A DNA stretch of 64,000 nt, from assembly GCF_006439025.1 (NCBI RefSeq), contig NZ_RCYZ01000003.1:436127-500126 (forward strand), read 5' to 3'. This stretch comes from Hymenobacter nivis. GTDB taxonomy: Bacteria > Bacteroidota > Bacteroidia > Cytophagales > Hymenobacteraceae. Numbering within the stretch: position 1 is the stretch's first letter; every line of letters starts with the position of its first letter. The position numbers and the translations under genes were made by a program. The notes beneath the pieces were generated by a model. It was not told where the DNA came from. It worked only from the letters and a program-made list of their open reading frames with translations, and searched no databases. Shown here in pieces: positions 34,452 to 42,914 of the stretch.

Positions 34452-35219
34452 TTATTCGCTGCGCAGCCCTTTTTGCGAAAATAACCGCTCGCGGCCCCGC
34501 ACCACGGCCACCAAATCGTTGACGAAAAGCTTGCCGCGCAGGAAAAAAATGGGCCCGCTCAGCTCTTTGCGCACCGCGGCGTTCACAAACACCGGGGCCC
34601 GCCAGCCGGCCCCCGCCCCCAGCCCGGCCCAGCGGAAAATGCGCATCTGGGCGTTGGCGCTGGGCTCGATGACGCCCATGAAGTCGTGGGGCGTTTCCTG
34701 GTGGGTGCCGTCGGGCGAGATGTACTCCACATAGGCATTGCCGAGGCCCGCCTGGATGGGCACGCTCAGCTCCCAGCGGCGGTTTTCGATGAGCACGTAC
34801 TCGCCGTAGAGGGCCAGGTAGCGGAAGCGCAGGTCGGCGCGGGCGTCGTCGTCCACGCCGTCGGGCCGGGCGCGGCGGGTGGGGATGCGGCTGCTGAGGA
34901 AGTACACGGCCGCGCCGGTGCGCAGGCGGTTTTTCCACTCCAGGCCCAGCTTCAGGCCGTTGATGGTGACGAAGTGGCCGTTGATGATGGAGTAGCGGGC
35001 GTCGAAAAACGCCACCACCCGGGGCTTGGGCAGCCGCGCCACCGCGTGCCGCCGCACCGTATCGGACCCGATGCGGAGCTGGCTGTGGCCCATTCCGGGG
35101 AGCTGGGCCCGGGCCGCCAGCGGCAGCAGGGCCCCCAGCCACAACAGCAATAGCCCCCGCCGTGCCCCAGAGCCAAGGGCCTGGCGGCTAACAACAAACA
35201 GGTAATCAATCAACGTCAC
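34452..35219 (-). CDS. Hypothetical secreted or outer membrane protein
   Basis: 255 residues from a GTG at 35219; the start is uncertain because no ATG precedes the signal peptide (LLLLWLGALLPLAARAQ). The mature part alternates polar and hydrophobic residues in strands (VVAFFDARYSIINGHFVTIN; RYLALYGEYVLIENRRWEL), suggesting a beta-barrel or beta-sandwich. No family recognised. It lies upstream of the small Ala/Pro-rich gene on the same strand. Confidence 0.65.
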   Translation of the reverse strand: MTLIDYLFVVSRQALGSGARRGLLLLWLGALLPLAARAQLPGMGHSQLRIGSDTVRRHAVARLPKPRVVAFFDARYSIINGHFVTINGLKLGLEWKNRLRTGAAVYFLSSRIPTRRARPDGVDDDARADLRFRYLALYGEYVLIENRRWELSVPIQAGLGNAYVEYISPDGTHQETPHDFMGVIEPSANAQMRIFRWAGLGAGAGWRAPVFVNAAVRKELSGPIFFLRGKLFVNDLVAVVRGRERLFSQKGLRSE

Positions 35220-35449
35220 GCGGCGGGTGCGCAAGCCTGGCCATAGCCGCTGCGCTTAATAGGCAAAGAGGGGGTTAACCCGCAACGGGCGCTTTGGTTC
35301 AGAAAGCCGGGCGTGGGGGCCCGGGGCCCTCCGCAATTCGTGCGCCAGAATGGGGCCCCACCCGTCGCTTCGCCCCGCCTGGCGGCGGCTTGGCCCCGGC
35401 GCGGGGGCGCTTCGCCCCGAATGGGCTGGCGGCCGGCGGGGCCCGCTGC

Positions 35450-35457
35450 TACTTTTG
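35450..35457 (+). promoter_or_regulatory. -7 promoter box for ABA4-like gene
   Basis: TACTTTTG, exact TAnnTTTG match, 27 bases before the ATG at 35484. Confidence 0.5.
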
Positions 35458-35483
35458 ACGCACTTCCCGCCGCGAAAACCGCC

Positions 35484-35939
35484 ATGCCCACGCCCGACTT
35501 TTTATTTTCGCTGGCCAACCCCGCTGCCCTGCTCGGCTGGGCCCTGCTGGGGCTGGCCCCGCGCAGCCGCTTCACCAAGGCGCTGGTGCTCAATGGGGCC
35601 CTACCGCTGGCGCTGGCCGCGGTCTACGCGGTGCTCATCGCGGCGCACTACCTGGGGCCCCACGGCGGCGAAGGCGGCTTTGGGTCGCTGGCGGCGGTGG
35701 CGGCGCTGTTCCGCGACCCGTGGGCGCTGCTGGCGGGGTGGGTGCACTACCTGTGCTTCGACCTGTGGACGGGGGCCTGGGAAGTGCGCGACGCCCAGCG
35801 CCGCGGCCTGCCGCACGCGCTGGTGGTGCCGGCGCTGGCCCTCACGTTCTTGTTCGGGCCGGTGGGCCTGCTGCTGTATTTCGGGCTGCGCGGGCTGTGG
35901 GCCCGCAAGACCGCTTCGGCTTCTTCGCCAATCAATTAG
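35484..35939 (+). CDS. ABA4-like (DUF4281) membrane protein
   Basis: 151 residues with four membrane segments. AGWVHYLCFDLWTGAWEVRDA near residue 90 is the signature of the ABA4-like family, named after a plant neoxanthin-synthesis protein; bacterial members have no proven role, though carotenoid-related functions have been suggested. The preceding promoter box and the next gene 27 bases downstream suggest a two-gene unit. Confidence 0.85.
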   Translation: MPTPDFLFSLANPAALLGWALLGLAPRSRFTKALVLNGALPLALAAVYAVLIAAHYLGPHGGEGGFGSLAAVAALFRDPWALLAGWVHYLCFDLWTGAWEVRDAQRRGLPHALVVPALALTFLFGPVGLLLYFGLRGLWARKTASASSPIN

Positions 35940-35966
35940 TCCCGCTGCCCTCACCCCTGCCGCCTT

Positions 35967-36809
35967 ATGGAAACGCTGCTGCCCTTCGCCATTCGCCCCA
36001 CTCCTACCGCCTTGTCCGCAGCGGCTGGGGCCCTGCGCACCTTGCACCGCGCCAGCCCGGCGCTGTCGGGGGTGGGCTGGCTGCACGTGGGGCTGGCCGG
36101 GCTGGCCCTGGTGCTGCTGCCCCTCGACCACCGCCACGTAATGGGGGCCCTGGTCTGGTTGAAGCCCCTCAAATTCGCCCTCTCGGGCACTGCCTACCTC
36201 TGGACGCTGGGCTGGCTGCTGGCCGACCTGCCCGCCCCGGCCCAGCGGGCGGTGCGCCGCCTCGGCGGCGGCGTGGCCCTGAGCATGGCGGTCGAAATCG
36301 CCATCATTTTTGTACAGGCCGGGCGCGGGGTTTCCTCGCACTACAACCAGAGCAGTGCCCTCAATGGCCTGCTGTTCGGGCTGATGGGGATTTTCATCGC
36401 GCTGAACACGGTGCTCACCGCCGGGGCCCTGTACCTGGCCTGGCGCTACCGGCCGCAGGGCCCGGCGGGCTACGCCTGGGGCGTGCGGCTGGGGCTGCTG
36501 GTGTTTCTGGTGGGCTCGGCCCTGGGGGGCCTCATGATTCGGGCCCAGCAGCACACCGTGGGGGCCCCCGACGGCGGCCCCGGCCTGCCCGGCCTGGGCT
36601 GGAGCACCGCCGCCGGCGACCTGCGCGTGGCCCACTTCCTGGGCCTGCACGCCTTGCAGGCGCTGCCGCTGCTGGGCGCAGCCCTGAGCCGCTGGGCCCC
36701 GCGCCGGGCCGTGGCCGGCACCTGGCTGGGCGCGGCCCTGTACGCGGGGGCCGTGGGCGCGCTGCTGCTGGGGGCCCTGGCGGGCCGCCCGCTGTGGGCC
36801 GGCCGCTGA
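35967..36809 (+). CDS. Multi-pass membrane protein, unknown function
   Basis: 280 residues with about seven hydrophobic segments (for example VGWLHVGLAGLALVLLPL, GLLFGLMGIFIALNTVL, LGLLVFLVGSALGGLM). Charged and polar motifs such as LKPLKFALSG, QAGRGVSSHYNQSSALNG and IRAQQHTVGAPDGGPG lie near the membrane and look conserved, with a His that might bind a metal or haem. No family named with confidence. Follows the ABA4-like gene closely. Confidence 0.7.
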   Translation: METLLPFAIRPTPTALSAAAGALRTLHRASPALSGVGWLHVGLAGLALVLLPLDHRHVMGALVWLKPLKFALSGTAYLWTLGWLLADLPAPAQRAVRRLGGGVALSMAVEIAIIFVQAGRGVSSHYNQSSALNGLLFGLMGIFIALNTVLTAGALYLAWRYRPQGPAGYAWGVRLGLLVFLVGSALGGLMIRAQQHTVGAPDGGPGLPGLGWSTAAGDLRVAHFLGLHALQALPLLGAALSRWAPRRAVAGTWLGAALYAGAVGALLLGALAGRPLWAGR

Positions 36810-36871
36810 GGTAGCCACGGCACCTGGGCGCAGGCCATTCTATTTGTAGTCTGTTTTCTTTTCCTCCCCCA

Positions 36872-37852
36872 ATGCACCGCTTTCACCGCCGCCCGCTCGT
36901 TCAAATTTTTGCCTTCGTCCTCGTCCTAATCGGGCTGGCCAGCGCGCCAGCCGCGGCGCAGAAATCCCGCGCCCCCCGCGCCGGGGCCCCGGCGCTGCCC
37001 AGCGGCGAGCTGGCCTTCCGCACCTCCGATTCGGTGCGGCTGTTTGTGAAGGTGGCGGGCCGGGGCGTACCGTGCGTGTTTGTGGCCGGGGGCCCCGGCG
37101 CGGGCAGCTACGCCTTCGAGCAGTTGGCCGGCCGGGCCTTGGAAAGCTCGCTGCAACTGATTTACCTCGACCAGCGCGGCAGCGGCCGCTCGGCCAGCGC
37201 CCCCGGCCACGATTACCGCCTGGCCCGCCAGGTACAGGACCTGGAGGAGCTGCGCATTCGGCTGGGCCTCCGGCAGTGGGTACTGCTGGCGCACTCCTTC
37301 GGGGGCGTCATTGCCACGGCCTACGCCCAGCGCTACCCGGCCCGGGTGCAGGCCCTCATCCTGGCCAATGCCGTGCTGAACCCCTCGGCCTCGCTGGCCA
37401 GCATGGTGCACTACGGCGACAGCCTGCTGCCCGCCGCGGCCCGGCCCGCACTGCCGGCGGGTGCGCCACTGCCCCAGCAATTGGGCCTGGCGATGCAGGC
37501 CCTGGGTCAGCAAGGCATTATGTACCAGCTGCAATACGCCGCCGATACCACGGCGGCCCGCGCCGGCCGCGTGGCGCGCCAGGTGCCCGGCAACCAGGAT
37601 TTTGCAGCCCACGTGTTCGACTTCTCGGAGTACGGGCAGGACTACGCGCCCGCTACGGCGGCCCTGGCCATGCCCGTGCTGGTGCTGGCTGGGCACGACG
37701 ACTACACCGCGGGGCCCCGGCACTACCGCACGTTCCGGTTTCCGCACCAGCAAGTGGTGGTGCTGCCCGGCCGCCACAATTCGCTGACGGAGCAGCCCGC
37801 GGCGGCCCAGCGGGCGGTGCGCACCTTTGCGGCGGCGCTGCCCAAGCGCTAG
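36872..37852 (+). CDS. Secreted alpha/beta hydrolase (prolyl-aminopeptidase-like)
   Basis: 326 residues with a signal peptide (FAFVLVLIGLASAPAAAQ). The oxyanion region GGPGAGSYAFEQ, the YLDQRGSGRS motif and the nucleophile in AHSFGG resemble proline iminopeptidases; the Asp is in LAGHDDYTAG and the His in PGRHNSLTEQP, completing the triad. It may release N-terminal residues from peptides or hydrolyse an ester in the periplasm. The next gene, a histidine kinase, starts within ten bases. Confidence 0.88.
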   Translation: MHRFHRRPLVQIFAFVLVLIGLASAPAAAQKSRAPRAGAPALPSGELAFRTSDSVRLFVKVAGRGVPCVFVAGGPGAGSYAFEQLAGRALESSLQLIYLDQRGSGRSASAPGHDYRLARQVQDLEELRIRLGLRQWVLLAHSFGGVIATAYAQRYPARVQALILANAVLNPSASLASMVHYGDSLLPAAARPALPAGAPLPQQLGLAMQALGQQGIMYQLQYAADTTAARAGRVARQVPGNQDFAAHVFDFSEYGQDYAPATAALAMPVLVLAGHDDYTAGPRHYRTFRFPHQQVVVLPGRHNSLTEQPAAAQRAVRTFAAALPKR

Positions 37853-37861
37853 CCCGTGCCC

Positions 37862-38914
37862 ATGCCGTTGCCCGCTTTCCCCCCGCTTCGTGACCGCCGC
37901 CTGGTGCTGGTGGGGCTGGTGCTCATCAGCCTGGTGATGACGCTGGGCAGCGGCAAGTGGGCGTTTCAATCGGCGGCGCACTTTGGCGTCACCTGGGGCT
38001 GCTCGCTGCTGTACACGCTGGTGCTGGGCCTGGGCAACCGCGAAATTTGGCGGCAGCTGCAGCGGCGCTACCCGCACGTGGCCCAAACGCGCCGGCGGCT
38101 GTGGTACCTGGGGCTGGGCAGCGCGGCCTACACCTGCGCGGCCACGGTGGCCCTCACGCTGGGCCTGGCCTGGGCGGGGCCGGGCGTGAACGCCTCGCCG
38201 CAGGCGCTGCTGCTCATCGCGGCCATCAACTTGGTGCCCACGCTGGTTGGGCAACTCATTTACGAAAGCCGCCACACCTTCCAGCAGTGGGAGGCCACCG
38301 GGCGCCGCGCCGACCAGCTGGCCCAGGCCCAAACCCAGGCCCAGCTCGACGCCCTGGCCCAGCAGCTCGACCCGCACTTTTTGTTCAACTCCCTCAACAC
38401 GCTCGCCGCCCTCATCGAGCCCGCCAACGCCCCCGCCCAGCAGTACCTCGAGGGCCTGGCCGACGTGTACCGCTACGTGCTGCTGAGCCGCGACCGCCCC
38501 ACCGTGCCCCTGGCCGAGGAGCTGGCCTTCGTGCGCACCTACGTGGCCCTGCAAAAGGTGCGCTTCCGCGACAACGTGCAGGTGCGCTACGACGTGCCGC
38601 CCGGGGCCCTGGCCCGCCGCGTGGCCCCGCTCAGCGTGCAGCTATTGGTAGAGAACGCGCTGAAGCACAACGAGGCCTCGCGGGCCCGCCCCCTGCACCT
38701 GCACCTGGTAGTAGATGCCGCCGCCGGGGCCCTGCGCGTAGAAAACACCTGGCAGCCCCGCCCCGCCGGCCTGGCCCCCGGCACCGGCCTGGGCCTGGCC
38801 AACGTGCGCCGCCGCTACGCCCTGCTGGGGGCCCCCAACCCGGTCGAAATCGTGCAGGATGCCCGCACGTTTGCCGTCACGCTGCCCCTGCTGGGGGAAG
38901 GGGTGGGGGCGTGA
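37862..38914 (+). CDS. LytS/YehU-type sensor histidine kinase (system 1)
   Basis: 350 residues from the ATG at 37862; a GTG two codons earlier is also possible. Four membrane helices fill the N-terminal ~135 residues, with no other sensor domain. The His_kinase motif QLDPHFLFNSLNTLAALI has the phospho-acceptor His at ~172, followed by the GHKL ATPase (LLVENALKHN; GTGLGLANVRRRYALLG). Its likely partner is the LytTR regulator at 40623, 1.7 kb downstream, with two unrelated genes between. Confidence 0.92.
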   Translation: MPLPAFPPLRDRRLVLVGLVLISLVMTLGSGKWAFQSAAHFGVTWGCSLLYTLVLGLGNREIWRQLQRRYPHVAQTRRRLWYLGLGSAAYTCAATVALTLGLAWAGPGVNASPQALLLIAAINLVPTLVGQLIYESRHTFQQWEATGRRADQLAQAQTQAQLDALAQQLDPHFLFNSLNTLAALIEPANAPAQQYLEGLADVYRYVLLSRDRPTVPLAEELAFVRTYVALQKVRFRDNVQVRYDVPPGALARRVAPLSVQLLVENALKHNEASRARPLHLHLVVDAAAGALRVENTWQPRPAGLAPGTGLGLANVRRRYALLGAPNPVEIVQDARTFAVTLPLLGEGVGA

Positions 38915-39063
38915 GGCTGTGAAAGTGAAGAAGAAACCGGGCGGGCGCGGCAAGTACAACGGCCTGCCCCGGCGGGGCAACTCAGCGGCAGCCACTGCTG
39001 CCGCCGCGTTTCGGTGGGGCTGATTGACAGCCGTTTGGGTCCGTCCTGATTTAAAAGTGCGCC

Positions 39064-39121
39064 GCCCCGTGCCCCGCCCGGGGGCCCGCGCCGCGCAGGG
39101 GCCCCGGGCGGGGCACGGGGC
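39064..39121. repeat. Long GC-rich inverted repeat
   Basis: GCCCCGTGCCCCGCCCGGGG (39064-39083) has its exact reverse complement at 39102-39121. It forms a very stable hairpin in the 297-base gap after the kinase gene, which otherwise holds nothing recognised. Terminator or structural element. Confidence 0.7.
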
Positions 39122-39211
39122 AGCGGGACAAACAATTCCGCCGGCCGGCCGGTCTTGCTACACGCGGCAGCGCGCTGCCGCCCACAACTTGTTCATTAAG
39201 CTTTTCTTACT

Positions 39212-39937
39212 ATGAAAATTGGAATCATTGGCGCCGGCCACATCGGCAGCGCCCTGGCCGTGCGGCTCGTCAGCCTCGGCCACTCGGTGCTGATTGCCAA
39301 CTCGCGGGGCCCCGAAACCCTGGGCGACGTGGCCCAGAAAACCGGCGCTACCGCCGCCACGGCCCGCGAGGCGGCCCAGCACGGCGAAATCATCGTGGTC
39401 ACCATCCCGCTGATCAACATCCCCGACCTCGACAAAAACCTGTTTGCGGGCGTGCCGGCCGATGTGCCGGTCATTGACACCAGCAACTACTACCCCATGC
39501 TGCGCGACGGCCACCTGCGCGAGCTGGAAACCGGCCCCCTCACCGAGAGCGAGTGGGTGCAGCAGCACCTGGGCCGCCCGGTGGTGAAGGTGTTCAACAA
39601 CATCTACGCCGACCACCTCGAGAAAAAAGGCACCCCCGTGGGCACGCCCGGCCGCATTGCCCTGCCCGTAGCCAGCGACGACGAGGCCGCCAAGCGCAAG
39701 GTGATGGACCTGGTAGAGGAGATGGGCTTCGACGCTGTGGACGACGGCACCCTGCGCGAATCGTGGCGGCAGCAGCCCGGCACCCCCTCCTACGGGGCCG
39801 ACTGGCCCGAAAACAAGCTGCGCGAGCACCTGCGCAGCCTGGGCCACGAGCGCACCGAGGAGCAGCACAAGCAGTACCTGGCCAACCACGCCGAAGCCGA
39901 AAAGCAGATGGCCGCGCAAGGCATCAAGCTAAAGTAA
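39212..39937 (+). CDS. NADPH-dependent F420 reductase-like oxidoreductase
   Basis: 241 residues. The Rossmann motif GIIGAGHIGSALA opens the protein and IIVVTIPLINIPDL and IDTSNYYPMLRDG follow, matching the F420_oxidored/NADP-binding family. In most Bacteroidota such proteins reduce substrates other than F420, since that cofactor is not made; NADP(H) use is probable. It lies between the system 1 kinase and regulator genes and is flanked by two GC-rich hairpins. Confidence 0.87.
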   Translation: MKIGIIGAGHIGSALAVRLVSLGHSVLIANSRGPETLGDVAQKTGATAATAREAAQHGEIIVVTIPLINIPDLDKNLFAGVPADVPVIDTSNYYPMLRDGHLRELETGPLTESEWVQQHLGRPVVKVFNNIYADHLEKKGTPVGTPGRIALPVASDDEAAKRKVMDLVEEMGFDAVDDGTLRESWRQQPGTPSYGADWPENKLREHLRSLGHERTEEQHKQYLANHAEAEKQMAAQGIKLK

Positions 39938-39981
39938 GCCGCAGCAGGGCCCCCAGGGCCCTATCTTGCTGGCATTGAAGC

Positions 39982-40046
39982 GCACAGCCCCGGTGGGGCG
40001 GCCCGGCTGCACGCAGCAGCGCGGGGCTGCCCCGCCGGGGCTGTGC
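39982..40046. repeat. Second GC-rich imperfect inverted repeat
   Basis: GCACAGCCCCGGTGGGGCGG at 39982 pairs with CTGCCCCGCCGGGGCTGTGC ending at 40046, with two mismatches. Same general design as the hairpin at 39064 but different sequence. Confidence 0.6.
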
Positions 40047-40138
40047 CGTTGCCGGGCGGCCAGCGGGCAGTGGCAAGTGCGCGGGCGGCGGCATCTTTGC
40101 CGGGCGGCGGGCCGGGGCCCCACTTTTCGTTTTCTGTT

Positions 40139-40609
40139 ATGAAGCCACTGCTGGTATTGGTCGTTGCGTTTGGGCTGGCGCTGGGGGGCACGCGGCTGTG
40201 GCTGGGCCACGTCGATTATGCGTGGGCGGGCAACGTGGCCATGGCCACCATGCTGGTATTCACGGGCATTGCCCACGTGCCCTACGCGCGGGGCATGGCC
40301 CAGATGCTGCCCGCCTGGCTGCCCGCCAAGGCGGCCTGGGTGTACGGCACGGGCGCGCTCGAAGTAGCGGGCGGCCTCGGGCTGCTGGTGCCCGCGTGGC
40401 GGCCACTGGCGGCGGCGTGCCTGCTGGTGTTCTTCGTGGCTATTTTTCCGGCCAACGTCATTTCGGCCTTCAAGCACCTCGACTACCAGCGCGGCACCCG
40501 CACCGGGCCGGGCCCCGCCTACCTCTGGTTTCGGGTGCCGCTCCAGCTGCTGTTTCTGGCCTGGACGTGGTACTTTGGCCTGCACCGGGCGGGCGGCCTG
40601 CCCGGGTAG
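40139..40609 (+). CDS. DoxX-like membrane protein
   Basis: 156 residues with four membrane segments. VFTGIAHVPYARGMAQMLPA and GALEVAGGLGLLVPAWRPLAA are the conserved helices of DoxX-like proteins; FFVAIFPANVISAFKH follows. The family includes quinol-oxidase subunits and redox-linked membrane proteins; the precise role is unknown. Its stop is 13 bases before the regulator start, so the two are cotranscribed. Confidence 0.85.
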   Translation: MKPLLVLVVAFGLALGGTRLWLGHVDYAWAGNVAMATMLVFTGIAHVPYARGMAQMLPAWLPAKAAWVYGTGALEVAGGLGLLVPAWRPLAAACLLVFFVAIFPANVISAFKHLDYQRGTRTGPGPAYLWFRVPLQLLFLAWTWYFGLHRAGGLPG

Positions 40610-40622
40610 TATTGCCGTGCCC

Positions 40623-41393
40623 ATGCTCACCGTGCTCATCCTCGAAGACGAATACCCCGCTGCCGAGCGCCTGCAGCGGCTGCTGGCCCAGGCCGCGCCC
40701 GGGGCCCAGGTGCTGGCCGTGCTCGATACCGTGGCCGGGGCCCTGGCCTGGCTGGGGGCCCACCCCGCGCCCGGCCTCATCCTCAGCGACATCCAGCTGG
40801 CCGATGGCCTCAGCCTCGACGTGTTTGCCCAGGCCCTGGTGCGCAGCCCGGTCATCTTCACCACCGCCTACGACCAGTACGCCCTGCAGGCCTTCCGGGC
40901 CAACGGCATCGATTACCTGCTCAAGCCCCTGAAGCTGGCCGAGCTGCAAGCGGCCCTGGCCAAGCTGCCCGCGGGGCCCGCCGCCGCCGCTGGGGCCCCG
41001 GCCTCGTTCAACATCGAGCGCCTGCTCGACGCCCTGCCCCGCCCCCAGCGGCCCCACAAAACGCGGTTTCTGGTGCGCCAGGGCGAAACCCTGCTGCCCC
41101 TGCCCACCGCCGACGTGGCCTGGTGCCAGAGCCGCCACGACACCACCACGCTGGCCACCCACGACGGCCGCCGCTTCGTGGTCGACTACACCCTCGAGCA
41201 GCTCGAGGCCTTGCTCGACCCGGCCCAGTTTTGCCGCCTCAACCGCCAGCTCATCGCCCAGCTGCCGGCCGTGCGCCGGCTGGTGCCCCACTTCGGCGGC
41301 AAGCTGCTGGTGGACCTGCACCCCGCCCCCACCGGCGAGATTGTGGTGAGCAAGGAGCGCGCCGGGGCCCTCAAAACCTGGCTCGAAGGCTAA
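40623..41393 (+). CDS. LytTR-family response regulator (system 1)
   Basis: 256 residues. The receiver has the acidic pair LEDEYPA, phospho-acceptor Asp in ILSDIQLADGLS (~54) and the conserved Lys in YLLKPLKLAE; the C-terminal LytTR DNA-binding domain (~140-256) contains FVVDYTLEQLEALLDPAQFC and NRQLIAQL. It likely pairs with the kinase at 37862. The close similarity of its C-terminal half to the regulator at 41456 shows that the two are paralogues. Confidence 0.93.
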   Translation: MLTVLILEDEYPAAERLQRLLAQAAPGAQVLAVLDTVAGALAWLGAHPAPGLILSDIQLADGLSLDVFAQALVRSPVIFTTAYDQYALQAFRANGIDYLLKPLKLAELQAALAKLPAGPAAAAGAPASFNIERLLDALPRPQRPHKTRFLVRQGETLLPLPTADVAWCQSRHDTTTLATHDGRRFVVDYTLEQLEALLDPAQFCRLNRQLIAQLPAVRRLVPHFGGKLLVDLHPAPTGEIVVSKERAGALKTWLEG

Positions 41394-41455
41394 GTCCGCG
41401 GCCCCATTTGCTAGCCTAATTCATCCCCGCTGGTAGGGTTAGGGCCCTGGCCACG

Positions 41456-42262
41456 CTACCGGTCCAGCCAGCTTTTGAAGAGGGTCACTTTCTCGCGGCT
41501 CACGAGTACCTGGGCGTCGGGGGCGGCGGGCTTCAGCACGGTTTGCAGGCGCGAGTTGGTGTAGTGCACGATGTCGTGGATGGCGGCTTGCTGGGCCAGG
41601 TAGGCGCGGTTGAGGCGGAAGAACCGGGCGGGGTCGAGCAGGGCTTCGAGCTGCTCCATCGTGTAGTCAACCACGTACTTGCGGCCCTCGGTGGTTTGGA
41701 GGAAGGTAGCTTTTTCGAGGCTGAAAAAGTACGCCACCTGCTCGACGGGCACCACCTTGAGGTGCTCGCCCACCCGCACCACAAACTGCGCTTTGTAGCT
41801 GGCCGCGGGCGCGGGCTGGCGCAGCTGCTGCACCAGCTGGGCCAGGGCGGCGGCGTCGAGCAGCGGGGCGGCGGCGGGCGCGGGGGCCCCGGCGGCGGGC
41901 GGGGCCAGGCGCTGGCGCAGCTTGGCCACGGCGCCGCGCAGCTCCTCCTCGTCAATGGGCTTGAGCAGGTAATCCACGCTGTTCACCTTAAAGGCGCGCA
42001 GGGCGTACTGGTCGTAGGCGGTGGTGAAGATGACCGGGCACGGCACCGCCACCTGCTCGAACAGCTCGAAGCTGAGGCCGTCGGCCAGGTGAATGTCGAG
42101 GAAGAGCACGTCGGGCGCGGGGCCGGCTTGCAGCAGGGACACGGCTTGCGCCACCGACTCGGCGGGGCCCAGAATCTCGAACGGCTCGGGCAGCTTGTGG
42201 AGCAGGGCGGCCAGGCGGCGGGCGGCCAGCGGCTCGTCCTCAACGAGTAGGGCGCGGAGCAT
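41456..42262 (-). CDS. LytTR-family response regulator (system 2)
   Basis: 268 residues. Receiver with VEDEPLAARR, Asp in LFLDIHLADGLS (~53) and Lys in YLLKPIDEEE; an Ala/Pro linker; then a LytTR domain with YVVDYTMEQLEALLDPARFF and NRAYLAQQ. It is transcribed towards the system 1 regulator, with 62 bases between their stops. Its kinase is at 42915, separated by one gene of unknown function. Confidence 0.93.
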   Translation of the reverse strand: MLRALLVEDEPLAARRLAALLHKLPEPFEILGPAESVAQAVSLLQAGPAPDVLFLDIHLADGLSFELFEQVAVPCPVIFTTAYDQYALRAFKVNSVDYLLKPIDEEELRGAVAKLRQRLAPPAAGAPAPAAAPLLDAAALAQLVQQLRQPAPAASYKAQFVVRVGEHLKVVPVEQVAYFFSLEKATFLQTTEGRKYVVDYTMEQLEALLDPARFFRLNRAYLAQQAAIHDIVHYTNSRLQTVLKPAAPDAQVLVSREKVTLFKSWLDR

Positions 42263-42370
42263 GGAATGGGCTTGGGGGTGAATGAGTGGCGGCGCAGAGC
42301 CGGGGGCCGTTCGGGGCAACTGGGGCGCAAGCTCGCCACGGCGGCCGATTTTAAAAAGAATAGCGGCCGG

Positions 42371-42874
42371 CTAGGGGCTGCGCTGGGCGTCTACGCTGTC
42401 GCGCAGCTGCCGCACTTGCCGGTTGAGCGCGGGGCTCTGGCACACAACCGGGCTGAACGCCCGCAGCGCCACGTCGCCCTCGGCGGCCCGGGCCAGCCGC
42501 CAGATGACGGTGCCGCTGTGCAGGTGCCAGGCATCGGCCAGCGCCGGCCGCAGGCGCACCATCACCGTGGTTTCTACCAGCGGGCTGAAGGCCGGTTGGC
42601 TAACCGCCACGGGCCGCAGCTGCCGCAGTGCCCGCAGCAGCGGGGCAATGGTGGCGGCCGTGCGCAGCTGAAACGGCCGGGCCGGCCGCCCGCGCCGGTC
42701 GGGCAGCAGGGGGTAGCAGGTGATGCTTTCCACGTCGGCGGGCCGGGCCTGGCGCAGGGCCCCGGCCACCGCGGGGTAGGCATCGGGGGTGGCGGCCCGG
42801 CTGGTCAGTAGCCAAAGCAAGCCCGCGGCCAGCGCGGTGGCCAGCAGCAGCAGCGCAGATGTACTCTTTTTCAC
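42371..42874 (-). CDS. Hypothetical membrane-anchored or secreted protein
   Basis: 167 residues from a GTG start (MKKSTSALLLLATALAAGLL), giving one N-terminal hydrophobic helix. The soluble part contains DVESITCYPLLPDRRG and TTVMVRLRPALADAWHLHSG; no family recognised. It sits between the system 2 kinase and regulator genes in the same direction and is very likely cotranscribed with them, so it could be an accessory sensor or simply a passenger. Confidence 0.65.
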   Translation of the reverse strand: MKKSTSALLLLATALAAGLLWLLTSRAATPDAYPAVAGALRQARPADVESITCYPLLPDRRGRPARPFQLRTAATIAPLLRALRQLRPVAVSQPAFSPLVETTVMVRLRPALADAWHLHSGTVIWRLARAAEGDVALRAFSPVVCQSPALNRQVRQLRDSVDAQRSP

Positions 42875-42914
42875 GTGGTAGGGCCCCTGCCAGCGCCCGC
42901 CGCAGGCCCTTCGC

